The notes below the pieces were generated by a model, which worked only from the letters and a program-made list of their open reading frames with translations, had not been told where the DNA came from and did no database searches. A stretch of DNA of 64,000 bases from NCBI GenBank assembly GCA_048266425.1, contig JBLWZN010000025.1:1-64000 (forward strand), read 5' to 3'. Both the position numbers and the translations under genes were made by a program. Position 1 is the first letter of the stretch. Every line of letters begins with the position of its first letter. Shown here piece after piece: positions 8,813-18,271 of the stretch. The stretch is from Cerina sp048266425. GTDB lineage: Bacteria > Bacteroidota > Bacteroidia > Flavobacteriales > Flavobacteriaceae.

Positions 8813-9223
8813 CTAACAGAACTCGTTATATGCCTCCATTAAATTTTCGGCGATCATCTCTGCCGGTCTTCCTTCTATATGGTGACGTTCTATCATATGA
8901 ACCAATTCACCATCCCTAAAAAGGGCCATACTTGGGGACGAGGGAGGGAAAGGCACCATTAAGCTCCTAGCGGCATTGACGGCTTCGGTGTCCACGCCGG
9001 CAAAAACGGTGACCAAATGGTCTGGCTTTTTATTGTTCTTTAGGCTCATTTTTGCACCGGGCCTGGCATTTGCTGCGGCACAGCCACACACGGAATTCAC
9101 TACTACTAGGGTAGTACCTTCTTTAACGACGGCATTTTTAACGGCTTCGGCTGTATGCAATTCTTCAAACCCAGCGGATGCTAAGTCTTCTCTCATCGGT
9201 TTTACTAATTCTGCAGGATACAT
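8813..9223 (-). CDS. brxA: BrxA/BrxB family bacilliredoxin
   Basis: The 136-residue protein is full length for the YphP/YqiW family and has the redox motif CGC at residues 46-48 (SVCGCAAANARPG), then VFAGVD and the PSSPS loop typical of the thioredoxin-like fold. In Firmicutes these proteins remove bacillithiol from protein mixed disulfides, and Bacteroidota also contain bacillithiol-type systems. It is followed by its own terminator. BrxA versus BrxB cannot be separated safely by eye. Confidence 0.88.
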   Translation of the reverse strand: MYPAELVKPMREDLASAGFEELHTAEAVKNAVVKEGTTLVVVNSVCGCAAANARPGAKMSLKNNKKPDHLVTVFAGVDTEAVNAARSLMVPFPPSSPSMALFRDGELVHMIERHHIEGRPAEMIAENLMEAYNEFC

Positions 9224-9568
9224 ATATTAAAAATTTATTGGATTTAACTTGAAACGCAAAGATATGGAAATTGTATCAGCTACGGGAATGCCTTAACGTT
9301 TCGTTTATTCTTAAAGGAAATATAGAATAGAGAACATAGAGAAAAGACTAAATGGATTCACGTAACCAGAGCCAGGAAACAGGGCAAAAGAGTTTGCCTT
9401 AGATGGATGTCAAAAAGGATTAAGTTCAAAAGCAAGGGTTGCGATTAACGATTATAGCCTTTTTAATAACCATTCCCGTCTTGTTTCTTGTCTCTTGTTT
9501 CCCATTCTATGTTCTTTTCCCCATGTTCTTTCCTCTTTATATATCTTTGCCGAAAATTTAAAATACGC
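9224..9568. other. Intergenic region between divergent brxA and TerB/DnaJ genes
   Basis: The spacer is A+T rich with repeated runs such as cttgtttcttgtctcttgtt (about 9480-9500), a low-complexity pyrimidine tract often seen between genes in this group. The only clear signal is the -7 element at 9542-9549. Confidence 0.45.
9542..9549 (+). promoter_or_regulatory. Promoter -7 element TATCTTTG
   Basis: TATCTTTG fits TAnnTTTG exactly and ends 19 bases before the chosen ATG at 9569, leaving a leader of about 12 bases. I see no convincing TTG at the -33 distance. The position also argues against the longer frame that begins at 9488. Confidence 0.5.
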
Positions 9569-10297
9569 ATGGTAAAATGGTTTGCTGCAATTCTAGGATA
9601 TTATATTTTTCGATATCCTGGTGCAATATTGGGATTTTTGATAGGAAGTTACATCGATAGTTTGAATAGTAAGGGTTCCAGATCCATATTTGGTGGCCCT
9701 TCACAACAAAGTGTCTCTCCTGCCGATTTTGAGCTGCACCTGCTTTCGCTTTGCTCGATCGTTATCAAGGCAGATGGACAAGTAAGCCAACGTGAGCTGG
9801 ACTATGTACGCCAATATTTTCTAAGTACCTATGGCAAGGAAAAGGCAAACGCTATTTTTAGGACTTTTAACGAAGTAGTTAAAAAGAGGGAGATCTCTGC
9901 CGAAAAGATTTGTAACGTTCTGACCCAACGTACCAGGTATGAGGTTCGACTCCAATTGTTGCATTTTTTGTTCGGTATTGCCCGATCCGATGGCTCCATT
10001 GGCAACGCGGAAGTAGACAAGATTAGGGAGATTGCAGGTTATTTAAAGGTGGGAAGGCATGATTTTGAGAGCATTATGGCCATGTTTATCAAATCGGCCG
10101 ACAATGCCTACAAGATTTTGGAAATCGAAAAATCAGCTACGGATGAGGAGGTTAAAAAAGCGTATCGCACCATGGCCAAAAAATACCATCCCGACCGGGT
10201 AAATACCCAAGATGAAGCCATTAAAAAGGGGGCGGAAGAAAAGTTTAAAGAGGTTCAAAAGGCATACGAGGAGATCCAGGCAGAGCGAGGTCTCTAA
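9569..10297 (+). CDS. TerB-like / DnaJ-domain protein (DjlA-like)
   Basis: From the ATG at 9569 the product has 242 residues: a Gly-rich N-terminal membrane segment (FRYPGAILGFLIGSYID), a TerB-like helical domain (about 50-165, HLLSLCSIVIKADGQVS and FGIARSDGSIGNAEVD with paired acidic motifs), and a C-terminal J domain with the HPD motif (KKYHPDR). This order equals DjlA-type co-chaperones, in which the J domain stimulates DnaK ATPase and the TerB part may sense metal or partners. It stands alone, convergent with the PepSY gene. Confidence 0.85.
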   Translation: MVKWFAAILGYYIFRYPGAILGFLIGSYIDSLNSKGSRSIFGGPSQQSVSPADFELHLLSLCSIVIKADGQVSQRELDYVRQYFLSTYGKEKANAIFRTFNEVVKKREISAEKICNVLTQRTRYEVRLQLLHFLFGIARSDGSIGNAEVDKIREIAGYLKVGRHDFESIMAMFIKSADNAYKILEIEKSATDEEVKKAYRTMAKKYHPDRVNTQDEAIKKGAEEKFKEVQKAYEEIQAERGL

Positions 10298-10351
10298 CTA
10301 AACTTATGGTCACTTCAGGGGAGCTAAATTTCCTTGGCAACATTTTTGGGC

Positions 10352-11512
10352 TTAAGCGACTTGTCCTATCCTTGGTGATTTGTCTTTACTTTTTTTCCTT
10401 TTCAACTTGTTCCACCAAATAAGGGTCCCCGTAACGGGCAGACTTGTCCCAATTAAACAGGCCAAAAAGTAAAGGACCTTGGAAAAGTTTCCAAATATTT
10501 CGCCGGTATGTATCGGTTTGATCAGGGAAGCGAACTTTTCGTTCCATGGTTTTGAATGGAAAAGCTCCTTTTGTAAAAGATTTCCCTGTTGGTCGATGGT
10601 AAGAACGTCCGGTGCAACTGGTGACCAACCGGCTTCCTTGTATTTTCTAATGCCGAAGACCGGATTGTTTTCATTTGGGAACGCAACGGACAGTTCTCCC
10701 GGATAGTCCAATTCCCTGTGGGCCGTTTCAATAACTTCATCATAGGTGACTTCCTGTAGGTTCGGCCTGTAATCGACCTGGGAAGGGGAGCTCCCCCTGT
10801 TGCCAAAAACCGGGGTGCCCAAAAGCTGGCCAAGTCCTTCACGATATCCCTCGAAAGACCAGCACAGACCAGTGATGCCCATGATTATGATAAAGATGCA
10901 CGAATAGAAACCGAGTGTGTTATGTAGGTCGTGGTTAATGCGCTTCCAGTTGGCTGTCGTTTTTATTTTGAATCCTTTTTTTAGGGTGTTCCAACGCACC
11001 TTTTTTGGAAACCAGAGCACTAATCCGGAAAGGGACATAATTAGAAAAATTATCGTTGCTACACCAACGATCGGCCTGCCGATAGAAATATCCATCAATA
11101 ACCAGCGATGTAATTTAAACATGGTCAACATAAAATCGTCAGCAGCAGTTTTTTGGGGCTCCAGAATCCTTTGGGTATAGGGATCCATTAAATAGGGGGT
11201 TCCCCTTCGTTCCTTAAGATCCTTTTTTACATGAAATTCATAGGGCTGATCTTTTTTTACCGGGAGGGTAACCCCCGACACGTGACCCTTGGTTGCTGCT
11301 GCAAGCGTGGCTGCCATCGTTTCTAGCGTTTGCTTTTCTTCGAGTACTGTCACTTCCAATTTTTGAGTAAAAAGACCCTCGATTTCCTTTTCAAAAGTCA
11401 GCAAGGTACCGCTGAGACATACCAAAAAGATTATAATCCCACTGCCTAGCCCTAGCCAGAGGTGAATATCATTGATCAAGGCTCGGATACCGTATTTTTT
11501 TCTATTTGCCAT
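10352..11512 (-). CDS. PepSY-associated membrane protein (PiuB-like, siderophore/iron reductase type)
   Basis: The protein (386 residues from MANRKKYG) has four membrane segments: an N-terminal one with HLWLGLGSGIIIFLVCLSGTLLTFEKE, a central pair (about 165-235) with the conserved HDLHNTLGFY block, and a C-terminal one (VLYFLACLIGTSLPVTGTLIWW). The His-containing segments and PepSY regions match membrane proteins encoded beside siderophore receptors and thought to reduce the ferric siderophore at the inner membrane. It follows the TonB receptor by 44 bases (14 if the GTG/ATG at 11542 is used), so the two are an operon under the same Fur-like sites. Confidence 0.85.
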   Translation of the reverse strand: MANRKKYGIRALINDIHLWLGLGSGIIIFLVCLSGTLLTFEKEIEGLFTQKLEVTVLEEKQTLETMAATLAAATKGHVSGVTLPVKKDQPYEFHVKKDLKERRGTPYLMDPYTQRILEPQKTAADDFMLTMFKLHRWLLMDISIGRPIVGVATIIFLIMSLSGLVLWFPKKVRWNTLKKGFKIKTTANWKRINHDLHNTLGFYSCIFIIIMGITGLCWSFEGYREGLGQLLGTPVFGNRGSSPSQVDYRPNLQEVTYDEVIETAHRELDYPGELSVAFPNENNPVFGIRKYKEAGWSPVAPDVLTIDQQGNLLQKELFHSKPWNEKFASLIKPIHTGEIFGNFSKVLYFLACLIGTSLPVTGTLIWWNKLKRKKSKDKSPRIGQVA

Positions 11513-11556
11513 ACGTATAGGTTTAGTTTTGAAGGTGATCATATGCTTTGGCCCAA

Positions 11557-13938
11557 TTAAAAGGAATAGGAAACAATTCCCGCAAAATTTATGGGTTCCG
11601 TTTGGTTAATGTAGGCGGTACGGTAGGCATTATAGCCTATTTCATTGAACATATTGTTGAGCAAAGCCCTAAAGTTCCATCGGGCATTAAGGCGGTAGGC
11701 CAATTGGGCATTTACAATGGTGTAAGCATCCACATCAAATGGTTTTTGCCCCGGTACAATACCTTCGTGGGTTACGGGTCCTGCACTCCAATCGTTAATG
11801 GGGCGTTTTCCTGTATAGTAAGCTCCGGTTCCAAAGGAAAGCCCTTGTAATTTACCTCTAAACCCATAATTGGCCCATACATTGAATGTGTGGTCCGGGG
11901 TGTTTAAGGGAGAGGAGCCATAAACATAGGAGGTATGCTCCTTGTATTGGGCATTGATATAGGAATATCCGGTGATAAGCTCCAAGTTTTCCAGCACCCT
12001 TCCCGTTAGTTCCACTTCTATTCCCTTGCGCTCGTCGTTGCCCCCTTTTTGGTAATAACCGGTGGGCACCCAGTTTTCGTCATATACGGGGAGATTAATA
12101 TTTTTATTGTTGATTTGGAAAAAAGTTAGGTTGAACCGCAGGCGGCTTTCCAACCAATTTGTTTTAATTCCCGCTTCCAATTGATCAAAACGCTCATTGC
12201 CCAAAGGATCTCCATTAACATCTAATCGGGTAGCTGTCCTAGGGTAGGAGCTGTTGGTATAGGATGCAAAAACATTGATGTTGCGATAAGGGGTTGCAAT
12301 AAGACCGATCAACGGATTAAAAGAGTCGTTCCTGGTGGTTTCCGTTTTCCCGATGGTCTCCGTGCTGCTGTACCGAAGGCCTAGAAATGTTTTTAGCCAA
12401 GTGTTAAAAGTGATGACGTCCTGCGCCACAAGCCCTACAGATCTGGACGAAGCTTCTGCTTCATTGGGGCCGTTCAAACCCAGTTCCGTTGGCAGATTGT
12501 GGTCTATCGTTGCAAACACGTTTATGGAATCCAAAACGGGGTTGCTTTGGGAAAAAGTAGCGTAGTTTGTTGTTCGATAATCAAAACCTATTTGAAAGGT
12601 ATGGCCTATGTTTCCTGTCTTTATATTATCCCCGTTAAGGTCAAATTGCAGGACCTTATTGTCGTCATTTCGTGTGGAAATAGAGTATCCCCTTTTTCTC
12701 TCGTTGTAAATTGGATCGCCCTGGCCATCCATTATAGGGCCGCCCAAACTTGCCCCTTTGTCATTTAAATCCAACTTGGAAGAGAAGAAGGCTGCACGCA
12801 GGTTAAGTTTGTCCGATAATCTGCGATTAAACCGAATGGCGTAAGTCATGTTTTTTGTAAGCGACTTATCGTTCGTATACCCCAAGAATTGGTCATATGG
12901 GAGGTCATAGATGGCGTTAACATCATTTTCTGCCAGATTAACGGTCCCCAAATCTGGTGTACGGCTATCGTCCAGATAATCCATTTCGAGGATCAAAGAA
13001 CTATTATCGTCTATATTCCACTCCATCGATGGATTTATGTAGAACCGATTGGAAGAAATACCCGCCCTATAGCTGTCGGCCCGCTCCAATGCCCCGTTGA
13101 TCCTAAAGGCAATGTTCTTCTTGTCGTTCAATGGCCCATAAACATCATAAGTAGTCCGCAATTGCCCATAGGTGCCCGCACGAAGGGATACCTGGCCCCC
13201 ATGGTAATTTCTTGGGGTCTTGGTGACGATATTTACCACCCCGCCAGGGCTGCCCAAATCGGTGGCTACCCCTTGCGTTATTGAGGCGGATCCTTTTAAT
13301 ACCTGAATGTTATCCACGCCTTGCATGTCCGTTAAGATTCCTACCCCTCTAAAATCGGAGTTTACCCGAACGCCATTTTTCAGGATCGGAATTCCCCTAA
13401 AACCACGGCTGGACATACTTTCCCTTTTGTTGCCATAGGTAGCAAAAGTATATACCCCGGGAACATTCCGGGTAGCGTCGGCAATGGTCAGATTTCCCTG
13501 TTGCTCGATAAGTTTATCGGAGATTATTGAAATGCTTTGTATCTGATCGTAGGGAGCCATGGGTAGGCCGGTCAGGGCTTCAATCTTATCGGGACGTTCA
13601 TAGCGGCTCCCAAACACCTCTACCCCGTTCAGGTCTACCCCTTCCACCAATTGGAAATTCAGCTCCAACGATTCCCCTGGACCTACTACGACTTCCTTAA
13701 ACTCTGTTTTATGTCCGATCGCACTTGCCTGCAACGTTTGGTTTCCCGTTGGAATATTGCCCAAAGTAAACTCGCCATTTCCGTTCGCGGCGGTTCCGAT
13801 CATGGAGTTCTTTAAGGTAATGGTTGCGAAGGCAACCGGACTACCTTCCGAATTTTTAACGGTACCATGGACTTCACCCATCTGGGCTGTTGCTAATTGC
13901 TGAAAGAATACTATCGCTATAAGTAATTTGTGGTTCAT
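11557..13938 (-). CDS. TonB-dependent siderophore receptor
   Basis: The 793-residue protein has a signal peptide (to about residue 18), a carboxypeptidase-regulatory-like domain (about 20-100, GEVHGTVKNSEGSPVAFATITLK), a plug domain with SMSSRGFRG and QVLKGSASITQG (about 125-235), and a 22-strand-type barrel ending in Phe (GIVSYSF). Its plug features match ferric-siderophore receptors of the FhuE/FpvA type. Two Fur-like inverted repeats lie upstream and a PepSY-type reductase gene follows. The ligand cannot be predicted from the sequence alone. Confidence 0.9.
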   Translation of the reverse strand: MNHKLLIAIVFFQQLATAQMGEVHGTVKNSEGSPVAFATITLKNSMIGTAANGNGEFTLGNIPTGNQTLQASAIGHKTEFKEVVVGPGESLELNFQLVEGVDLNGVEVFGSRYERPDKIEALTGLPMAPYDQIQSISIISDKLIEQQGNLTIADATRNVPGVYTFATYGNKRESMSSRGFRGIPILKNGVRVNSDFRGVGILTDMQGVDNIQVLKGSASITQGVATDLGSPGGVVNIVTKTPRNYHGGQVSLRAGTYGQLRTTYDVYGPLNDKKNIAFRINGALERADSYRAGISSNRFYINPSMEWNIDDNSSLILEMDYLDDSRTPDLGTVNLAENDVNAIYDLPYDQFLGYTNDKSLTKNMTYAIRFNRRLSDKLNLRAAFFSSKLDLNDKGASLGGPIMDGQGDPIYNERKRGYSISTRNDDNKVLQFDLNGDNIKTGNIGHTFQIGFDYRTTNYATFSQSNPVLDSINVFATIDHNLPTELGLNGPNEAEASSRSVGLVAQDVITFNTWLKTFLGLRYSSTETIGKTETTRNDSFNPLIGLIATPYRNINVFASYTNSSYPRTATRLDVNGDPLGNERFDQLEAGIKTNWLESRLRFNLTFFQINNKNINLPVYDENWVPTGYYQKGGNDERKGIEVELTGRVLENLELITGYSYINAQYKEHTSYVYGSSPLNTPDHTFNVWANYGFRGKLQGLSFGTGAYYTGKRPINDWSAGPVTHEGIVPGQKPFDVDAYTIVNAQLAYRLNARWNFRALLNNMFNEIGYNAYRTAYINQTEPINFAGIVSYSF

Positions 13939-13951
13939 CGGAATAGTTATT

Positions 13952-13976
13952 ATTATTTAGACTGAATTAAAATAAG
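13952..13976. promoter_or_regulatory. Fur-like operator, proximal copy
   Basis: This 25-bp site, with half ATTATTTAGA and the other arm ending in AAAATAAG, starts 13 bases upstream of the receptor ATG. It aligns without gaps to the site at 6751-6775 and differs mainly in the three or four central bases. Confidence 0.6.
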
Positions 13977-14011
13977 TCGCGAATATATAACGTGTTTTCC
14001 CAATAAAAAAA

Positions 14012-14034
14012 TTATTTAGAATCATTTTAAATAA
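14012..14034. promoter_or_regulatory. Fur-like operator, distal copy
   Basis: A 23-bp inverted repeat with perfect 7-base arms TTATTTA and TAAATAA (core GAATCATTT) lies 35 bases beyond the proximal copy. The two would flank the receptor promoter. It is the most symmetrical of the three sites seen in the window. Confidence 0.6.
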
Positions 14035-14406
14035 AAATCCAACAATATTCTGGCTATCAAAATCTTAGATTGATTATTACAGTTTTCTATGCGTTAACCT
14101 TTTTATTTTATGCCGTAATTTCAGTTGGAATCGGTCCTCGACATTCTGAAAGATTTTAACGGACAGGGGAGATAGAAGTATTTTATACCATCTCCTGTTC
14201 GCTGGTGGCGCAGGGCGATTTGGGCAAAACGAAATGGCCGGCCGTTTGAATTTTGACCTATACGGTATTCCAGCTATGGGTGGAAAACCAAAAAATTGTA
14301 AGTTTGATGCCAAAATGAACGCAGGGAACTTTAGTGAAGCTTGATAATTTTCATTAAATCGGCCCACTGGCCAACTCATTCACTAACCCCCTATTTTACT
14401 GAACAT
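14035..14406. other. Intergenic region between divergent receptor and HupE genes
   Basis: Beyond the Fur-like sites this spacer holds an open + frame from about 14142 to a TGA at 14342-14344 (it reads YHLLFAGGAGRFGQNEMAG in part). It has no start codon in a good position and I recognise no homologue. It could be a decayed gene; I do not call it. Confidence 0.4.
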
Positions 14407-14991
14407 ATGCAGGATTTTTGGTTTTATTTGCAACTGGGATTACACCATGTTTTGGACATTCATGCCTATGACCACATTTTGTTCTTGACTGCCTTGGCGC
14501 TGCCCTACACTTTTAAAAGTTGGAAAAAAGTACTGATTTTGGCCACTGTCTTTACAGTCGCCCATTGTACTTCTTTGGCGTTGTCCGTCTATGGAATTTT
14601 TACCGTAGATGTGGCGTGGATCGAGTTCCTGATTCCGGTAACTATTTTGGCGACGGCTTTGTTCGATTTGTTCTATGCAAAAAAGGAGGAACATTCCCGT
14701 GGTTTGATATGGCATTTGGTTGCAACGGGATTTTTTGGACTGATCCACGGTTTTGGTTTTTCCAATTATTTCCATATGCTTATGGCAGATGTAGAGGAGA
14801 AACTGGGACCATTGATAGGGTTTGCAGGCGGCATTGAAATTTCCCAGGTTGTGGTAATCCTTTGCGTATTGGTCCTTGCCTACCTATTGCAGTCCCAAAT
14901 CGGAATAAAACAGCACCTTTATATTACCTTACTTTCCATTATTATTATCTGCATCACAATACCAATGCTAATACAAACGTTTCCATTGTAG
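14407..14991 (+). CDS. HupE/UreJ family membrane protein
   Basis: From the ATG at 14407 (MQDFWFYLQLG) the product has 194 residues with about six membrane helices. The first carries the His-rich motif HHVLDIHAYDHILFL, and a later one reads GLIHGFGFSNYF, both typical of the HupE/UreJ family. Relatives are nickel or cobalt permeases linked to hydrogenase or urease, but in Flavobacteriaceae the gene is usually free-standing, as here, and the substrate is uncertain. The frame continues upstream to 14341, but that part is not conserved-looking. Confidence 0.83.
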   Translation: MQDFWFYLQLGLHHVLDIHAYDHILFLTALALPYTFKSWKKVLILATVFTVAHCTSLALSVYGIFTVDVAWIEFLIPVTILATALFDLFYAKKEEHSRGLIWHLVATGFFGLIHGFGFSNYFHMLMADVEEKLGPLIGFAGGIEISQVVVILCVLVLAYLLQSQIGIKQHLYITLLSIIIICITIPMLIQTFPL

Positions 14992-15127
14992 TCTTTGAAC
15001 AAGACCGTCCAAAACAGTTTCCCTGTTGTGATTATTCCTGTATTTAAAGGGATTAAAAGTCAGATAATAATTAGTTAAAATTTAATGTTTTGGGTGTATT
15101 TCGGAGTACAAAGAGACTATAAAGGCT

Positions 15128-15135
15128 TATTTTTG
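15128..15135 (+). promoter_or_regulatory. Candidate promoter -7 element TATTTTTG
   Basis: TATTTTTG matches TAnnTTTG about 90 bases before the dCMP deaminase start. No -33 TTG at the right spacing is evident, so support is moderate. Confidence 0.35.
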
Positions 15136-15226
15136 TTCAGTTGGATTCCCTTAAAGGGGATATCGGCACCAAAATGAATATCGATATATAAATTCCCTAG
15201 GGGAAAGAGGTACAACAATAAACTGA

Positions 15227-15664
15227 ATGAAGGAAGCGAAGCAGGAAAAATACGATAGGGCATATTTGCGAATGGCTACGGAGTGGGGCAAACTCTCCTA
15301 TTGCAAGCGCAAACAGGTAGGGGCAATTATCGTGAAGAACAGAATGATTATTTCTGATGGTTACAATGGTACCCCTACGGGATTTGAGAACCATTGCGAA
15401 GACGAGGAGGGCTATACAAAATGGTATGTTTTGCACGCAGAGGCCAACGCAATATCCAAAGTGGCTTCCTCCACACAATCCTGTGAAGGCGCCACCTTAT
15501 ATATAACACTTTCCCCTTGTAGGGAATGCAGTAAGCTGATCCATCAGTCTGGCATAAAACGTGTAGTGTACCAAAAGGCCTACAAAGATGCTTCCGGTCT
15601 GGAATTTTTGGAAAAGGCAGGAGTAAAGCTATCCTATTTGCCAACAGGCGTGGAAGTAGAATAA
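15227..15664 (+). CDS. dCMP deaminase family protein (ComEB-like)
   Basis: The 145-residue zinc enzyme has the cytidine/deoxycytidylate deaminase motifs: HAEAN (His70, catalytic Glu72) and SPCRECSK (Cys98, Cys101). The family deaminates dCMP to dUMP for dTTP synthesis. Length and motif spacing are normal. The S41 protease gene begins 14 bases after its stop, so the two form an operon, an arrangement I recall from other Flavobacteriia. Confidence 0.9.
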   Translation: MKEAKQEKYDRAYLRMATEWGKLSYCKRKQVGAIIVKNRMIISDGYNGTPTGFENHCEDEEGYTKWYVLHAEANAISKVASSTQSCEGATLYITLSPCRECSKLIHQSGIKRVVYQKAYKDASGLEFLEKAGVKLSYLPTGVEVE

Positions 15665-15678
15665 AATCGCCCAAAATA

Positions 15679-17316
15679 ATGAATCGTAAGTACAGCTACA
15701 TATGGCCCACCGTAATCGGAACCGCACTTGCGATAGGGATTTTTATTGGTGGCAAGCTGCATTTCAATGATTCACCGGAAAAACTCTTTACCACCAATTC
15801 CAAAAAGGACAAGCTCAATAGGCTTATAGACTATATTGATTACGAATATGTAGACGATGTAAATACGGATAGCATTGTAGATGTAGCCGTAAACAACATC
15901 TTGGACAAACTAGATCCCCATTCCGTTTATATCCCCAAGCAGGACATGGAAAAGGTTTCCGAGGACATGAAGGGTGACTTTGTGGGCATCGGCATCAACT
16001 TTTACATTATTAGGGACACCATTGCGGTTATACGGCCCGTTGAGAACGGCCCTAGCTTTTATAAGGGAATACAGTCTGGTGACCGGATTTTAATGGCGGA
16101 TCACGATACCCTTTTTGGAAAGCGGTTGTCCAACGAGGCTATAGTCGACGAATTGAAAGGGGAAAAAGGAACTTTCGTAAAACTCCAGGTGTATAGAAAG
16201 AAGGATAACAAGACCTTTGATGTTACCGTAAAGCGGGATCTTGTTCCCCTAAAAAGTGTGGAGGCCTTTTATATGATGACTCCCGATATGGGATATATTA
16301 AGGTAAACCGATTTGCAGAATCTACTTATAAGGAATTTAGAAAGGCCTTGGTGATCTTGGAAAAACAAGGAGCGAAGAAATTGACCCTTGATCTGCGCGA
16401 CAATCCTGGAGGTTATTTGGGCATTGCGGAAGAAATGGCTGATGAGTTCTTGAAAGATGGAAAACTTATTTTGTTTACAAAGAACAAAAGAGGAAAAATA
16501 GATAAGAACTTCGCTACCGCCAAGGGCGATTTTGAGGATAATCCTGTCTATGTACTTATCAACGAACGTTCCGCTTCTGCCAGTGAAATTATCGCAGGGG
16601 CACTCCAGGACAACGATGTAGGTACTATCGTTGGGCGTCGATCCTTTGGGAAGGGACTGGTACAGCGAGAAATGGAATTGGGCGATGGCTCTGCAGTTCG
16701 CTTAACGGTATCTCGCTACTATACCCCAACTGGCCGCTCCATTCAAAAAACCTATAAAAACGGGACCAAGGATTATTACCAAACGTTCATGGATCGTTAC
16801 CAAAGTGGGGAATTGGTTTTTGCAGATAGTATCAAGGTTGCCGACTCCCTTAAATTCACGACCCCAAAAGGAAAAGTGGTCTACGGTGGGGGAGGTATCA
16901 TTCCCGACGTGTTTGTACCCATTGGGACAAACGAGGTGGAGGCCGTTAAAAGCGTGGAGGCATGGGGTTTTTTCTCCCGGTTTATTTTTGATCATTTGGA
17001 ATCTGACCGAAACCGTTACAAGGATTGGTCCGAACCCGATTTTGTGCAAAATTTTAAAATAGACGATATCATGTTCAACAATTTTATCAATTATGCGGAA
17101 AATTCGCCATTGGTAAAAAATTTGAATTTACCTTACTACGAGCTGGAGGATAATATAAAACTTTTCCTTAAGGCCGATCTGGCCGAACAGTTATATGGGG
17201 ACAATGCTGCTGCCAAGATCAAAGGCACAAACGATGCAATGTTGCAGAAAGTACTGCAATTGGACGGTCCTAAAGTCTCCCGGCAAAAGACCGCGGCAAT
17301 TGGATCTAGGGATTAG
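15679..17316 (+). CDS. S41 family C-terminal processing peptidase
   Basis: The 545-residue protein has an N-terminal membrane anchor (about 8-25), a PDZ domain (about 95-185, GDFVGIGINFYI and GIQSGDRIL), and the tail-specific protease core. The catalytic Ser lies in NERSASASEI and the Lys in RSFGKGLVQ, about 25 residues later. Such CtpA/Prc-type proteases trim or degrade periplasmic proteins. A C-terminal extension of about 120 residues is usual for the Bacteroidota branch. It is downstream of and close to the dCMP deaminase gene. Confidence 0.92.
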   Translation: MNRKYSYIWPTVIGTALAIGIFIGGKLHFNDSPEKLFTTNSKKDKLNRLIDYIDYEYVDDVNTDSIVDVAVNNILDKLDPHSVYIPKQDMEKVSEDMKGDFVGIGINFYIIRDTIAVIRPVENGPSFYKGIQSGDRILMADHDTLFGKRLSNEAIVDELKGEKGTFVKLQVYRKKDNKTFDVTVKRDLVPLKSVEAFYMMTPDMGYIKVNRFAESTYKEFRKALVILEKQGAKKLTLDLRDNPGGYLGIAEEMADEFLKDGKLILFTKNKRGKIDKNFATAKGDFEDNPVYVLINERSASASEIIAGALQDNDVGTIVGRRSFGKGLVQREMELGDGSAVRLTVSRYYTPTGRSIQKTYKNGTKDYYQTFMDRYQSGELVFADSIKVADSLKFTTPKGKVVYGGGGIIPDVFVPIGTNEVEAVKSVEAWGFFSRFIFDHLESDRNRYKDWSEPDFVQNFKIDDIMFNNFINYAENSPLVKNLNLPYYELEDNIKLFLKADLAEQLYGDNAAAKIKGTNDAMLQKVLQLDGPKVSRQKTAAIGSRD

Positions 17317-17321
17317 CAACA

Positions 17322-17522
17322 TTAGTTTTCCTCGATCTTTTTCTGAATTTTCTTTGATGCGATAAAGATCAGTAGAAGCATAATGGCACAAAGGGAGGCT
17401 ACGATGCCGATTAAAGCCACGGTACTGTTTTCCAAGGGAGCGTTAAAATCGATCAACGTAACATTGTAAACAATAAGTGCCAAGGCAATTATTATTAAGG
17501 CAAGTGAGAATTTTTGGGTCAT
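17322..17522 (-). CDS. Small two-helix membrane protein
   Basis: This 66-residue ORF encodes two clean hydrophobic helices (about 5-23 and 34-54) and a Lys-rich tail (KKIQKKIEEN), so it probably sits in the inner membrane with the tail in the cytoplasm. I recognise no family. It ends 5 bases from the stop of the S41 protease gene (convergent). Confidence 0.65.
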   Translation of the reverse strand: MTQKFSLALIIIALALIVYNVTLIDFNAPLENSTVALIGIVASLCAIMLLLIFIASKKIQKKIEEN

Positions 17523-17689
17523 ATCTTATAAGTTATGTAGTTAATTGTTATAAGGTGTATTCCATTTTCGTTCAAGGGCGCTGTGCAATTTGTTTCTTGT
17601 TTCTAATGTTGTGGGTATAAAATTTCACCTGCGACATAGGGTACCTGATACTTTCCCCACCTACAACCCTTATGCCTCCTTTTGCATCC

Positions 17690-18271
17690 CTAAGGGGTCA
17701 CAAACAATTCATGGATATTGGTCGTGAATAACTTTACGGCAATGGCCAACAAAATTACCCCAAATACCTTTCGAATCACATTGAGGCCGGTGTCTCCCAG
17801 TATCCTTTCGATCTTTTTTGAAGAACGAAGTACCAAGTATACAAATATCGTATTTATTATTATGGCAACAATAATGTTCCCTACCTGGTATTCTGCCCGT
17901 AGGGCCAAAATGGAGGTCATGGTCCCTGCCCCCGCTATCAAGGGGAAAGCAATTGGGACAATGGAAGCTGACTCGGGCTGATCGTCCCTAAACAAGGAAA
18001 TACCCAATATCATCTCTAGGGCCATAAAGAAAATTATAAAAGCACCGGCCACCGCAAACGAATTAATGTCGATTCCTATCAGCTTCAGTATTTTTTCTCC
18101 GATAAATAGGAAGGCAACCATAATGAGTGCTGCTACTACCGAGGCCTTACCAGACTGGATATGCCCAACCTTACTCCTCAAATTGATAATTATTGGGATA
18201 CTTCCCAATATATCGATGACTGCAAAGAGCACCATGCTCGCCGTAGCTATTTCCTTAAAGTTAAATTTCAT
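17690..18271 (-). CDS. MarC family integral membrane protein
   Basis: The 193-residue protein has six membrane helices and the MarC signatures: an N-terminal FAVIDILGSIPI block, a central AGAFIIFFMALEMILG helix and IPIAFPLIAGAGTM. The family (UPF0056, NAAT) is named after the E. coli marC gene, but a role in drug resistance was not upheld; the function is unknown. It seems monocistronic. Confidence 0.9.
   Translation of the reverse strand: MKFNFKEIATASMVLFAVIDILGSIPIIINLRSKVGHIQSGKASVVAALIMVAFLFIGEKILKLIGIDINSFAVAGAFIIFFMALEMILGISLFRDDQPESASIVPIAFPLIAGAGTMTSILALRAEYQVGNIIVAIIINTIFVYLVLRSSKKIERILGDTGLNVIRKVFGVILLAIAVKLFTTNIHELFVTP

Noticed and set aside
14142..14344. Open + frame with a protein-like sequence (YHLLFAGGAGRFGQ and on)
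   Set aside because: No start codon in a sensible place and no family recognised; described under the intergenic entry instead.
14077..14379. 100-codon minus frame upstream of the HupE gene
   Set aside because: Rich in Pro, Arg and Phe with no domain-like pattern; the opposite strand also has an open frame, so this is an effect of composition.
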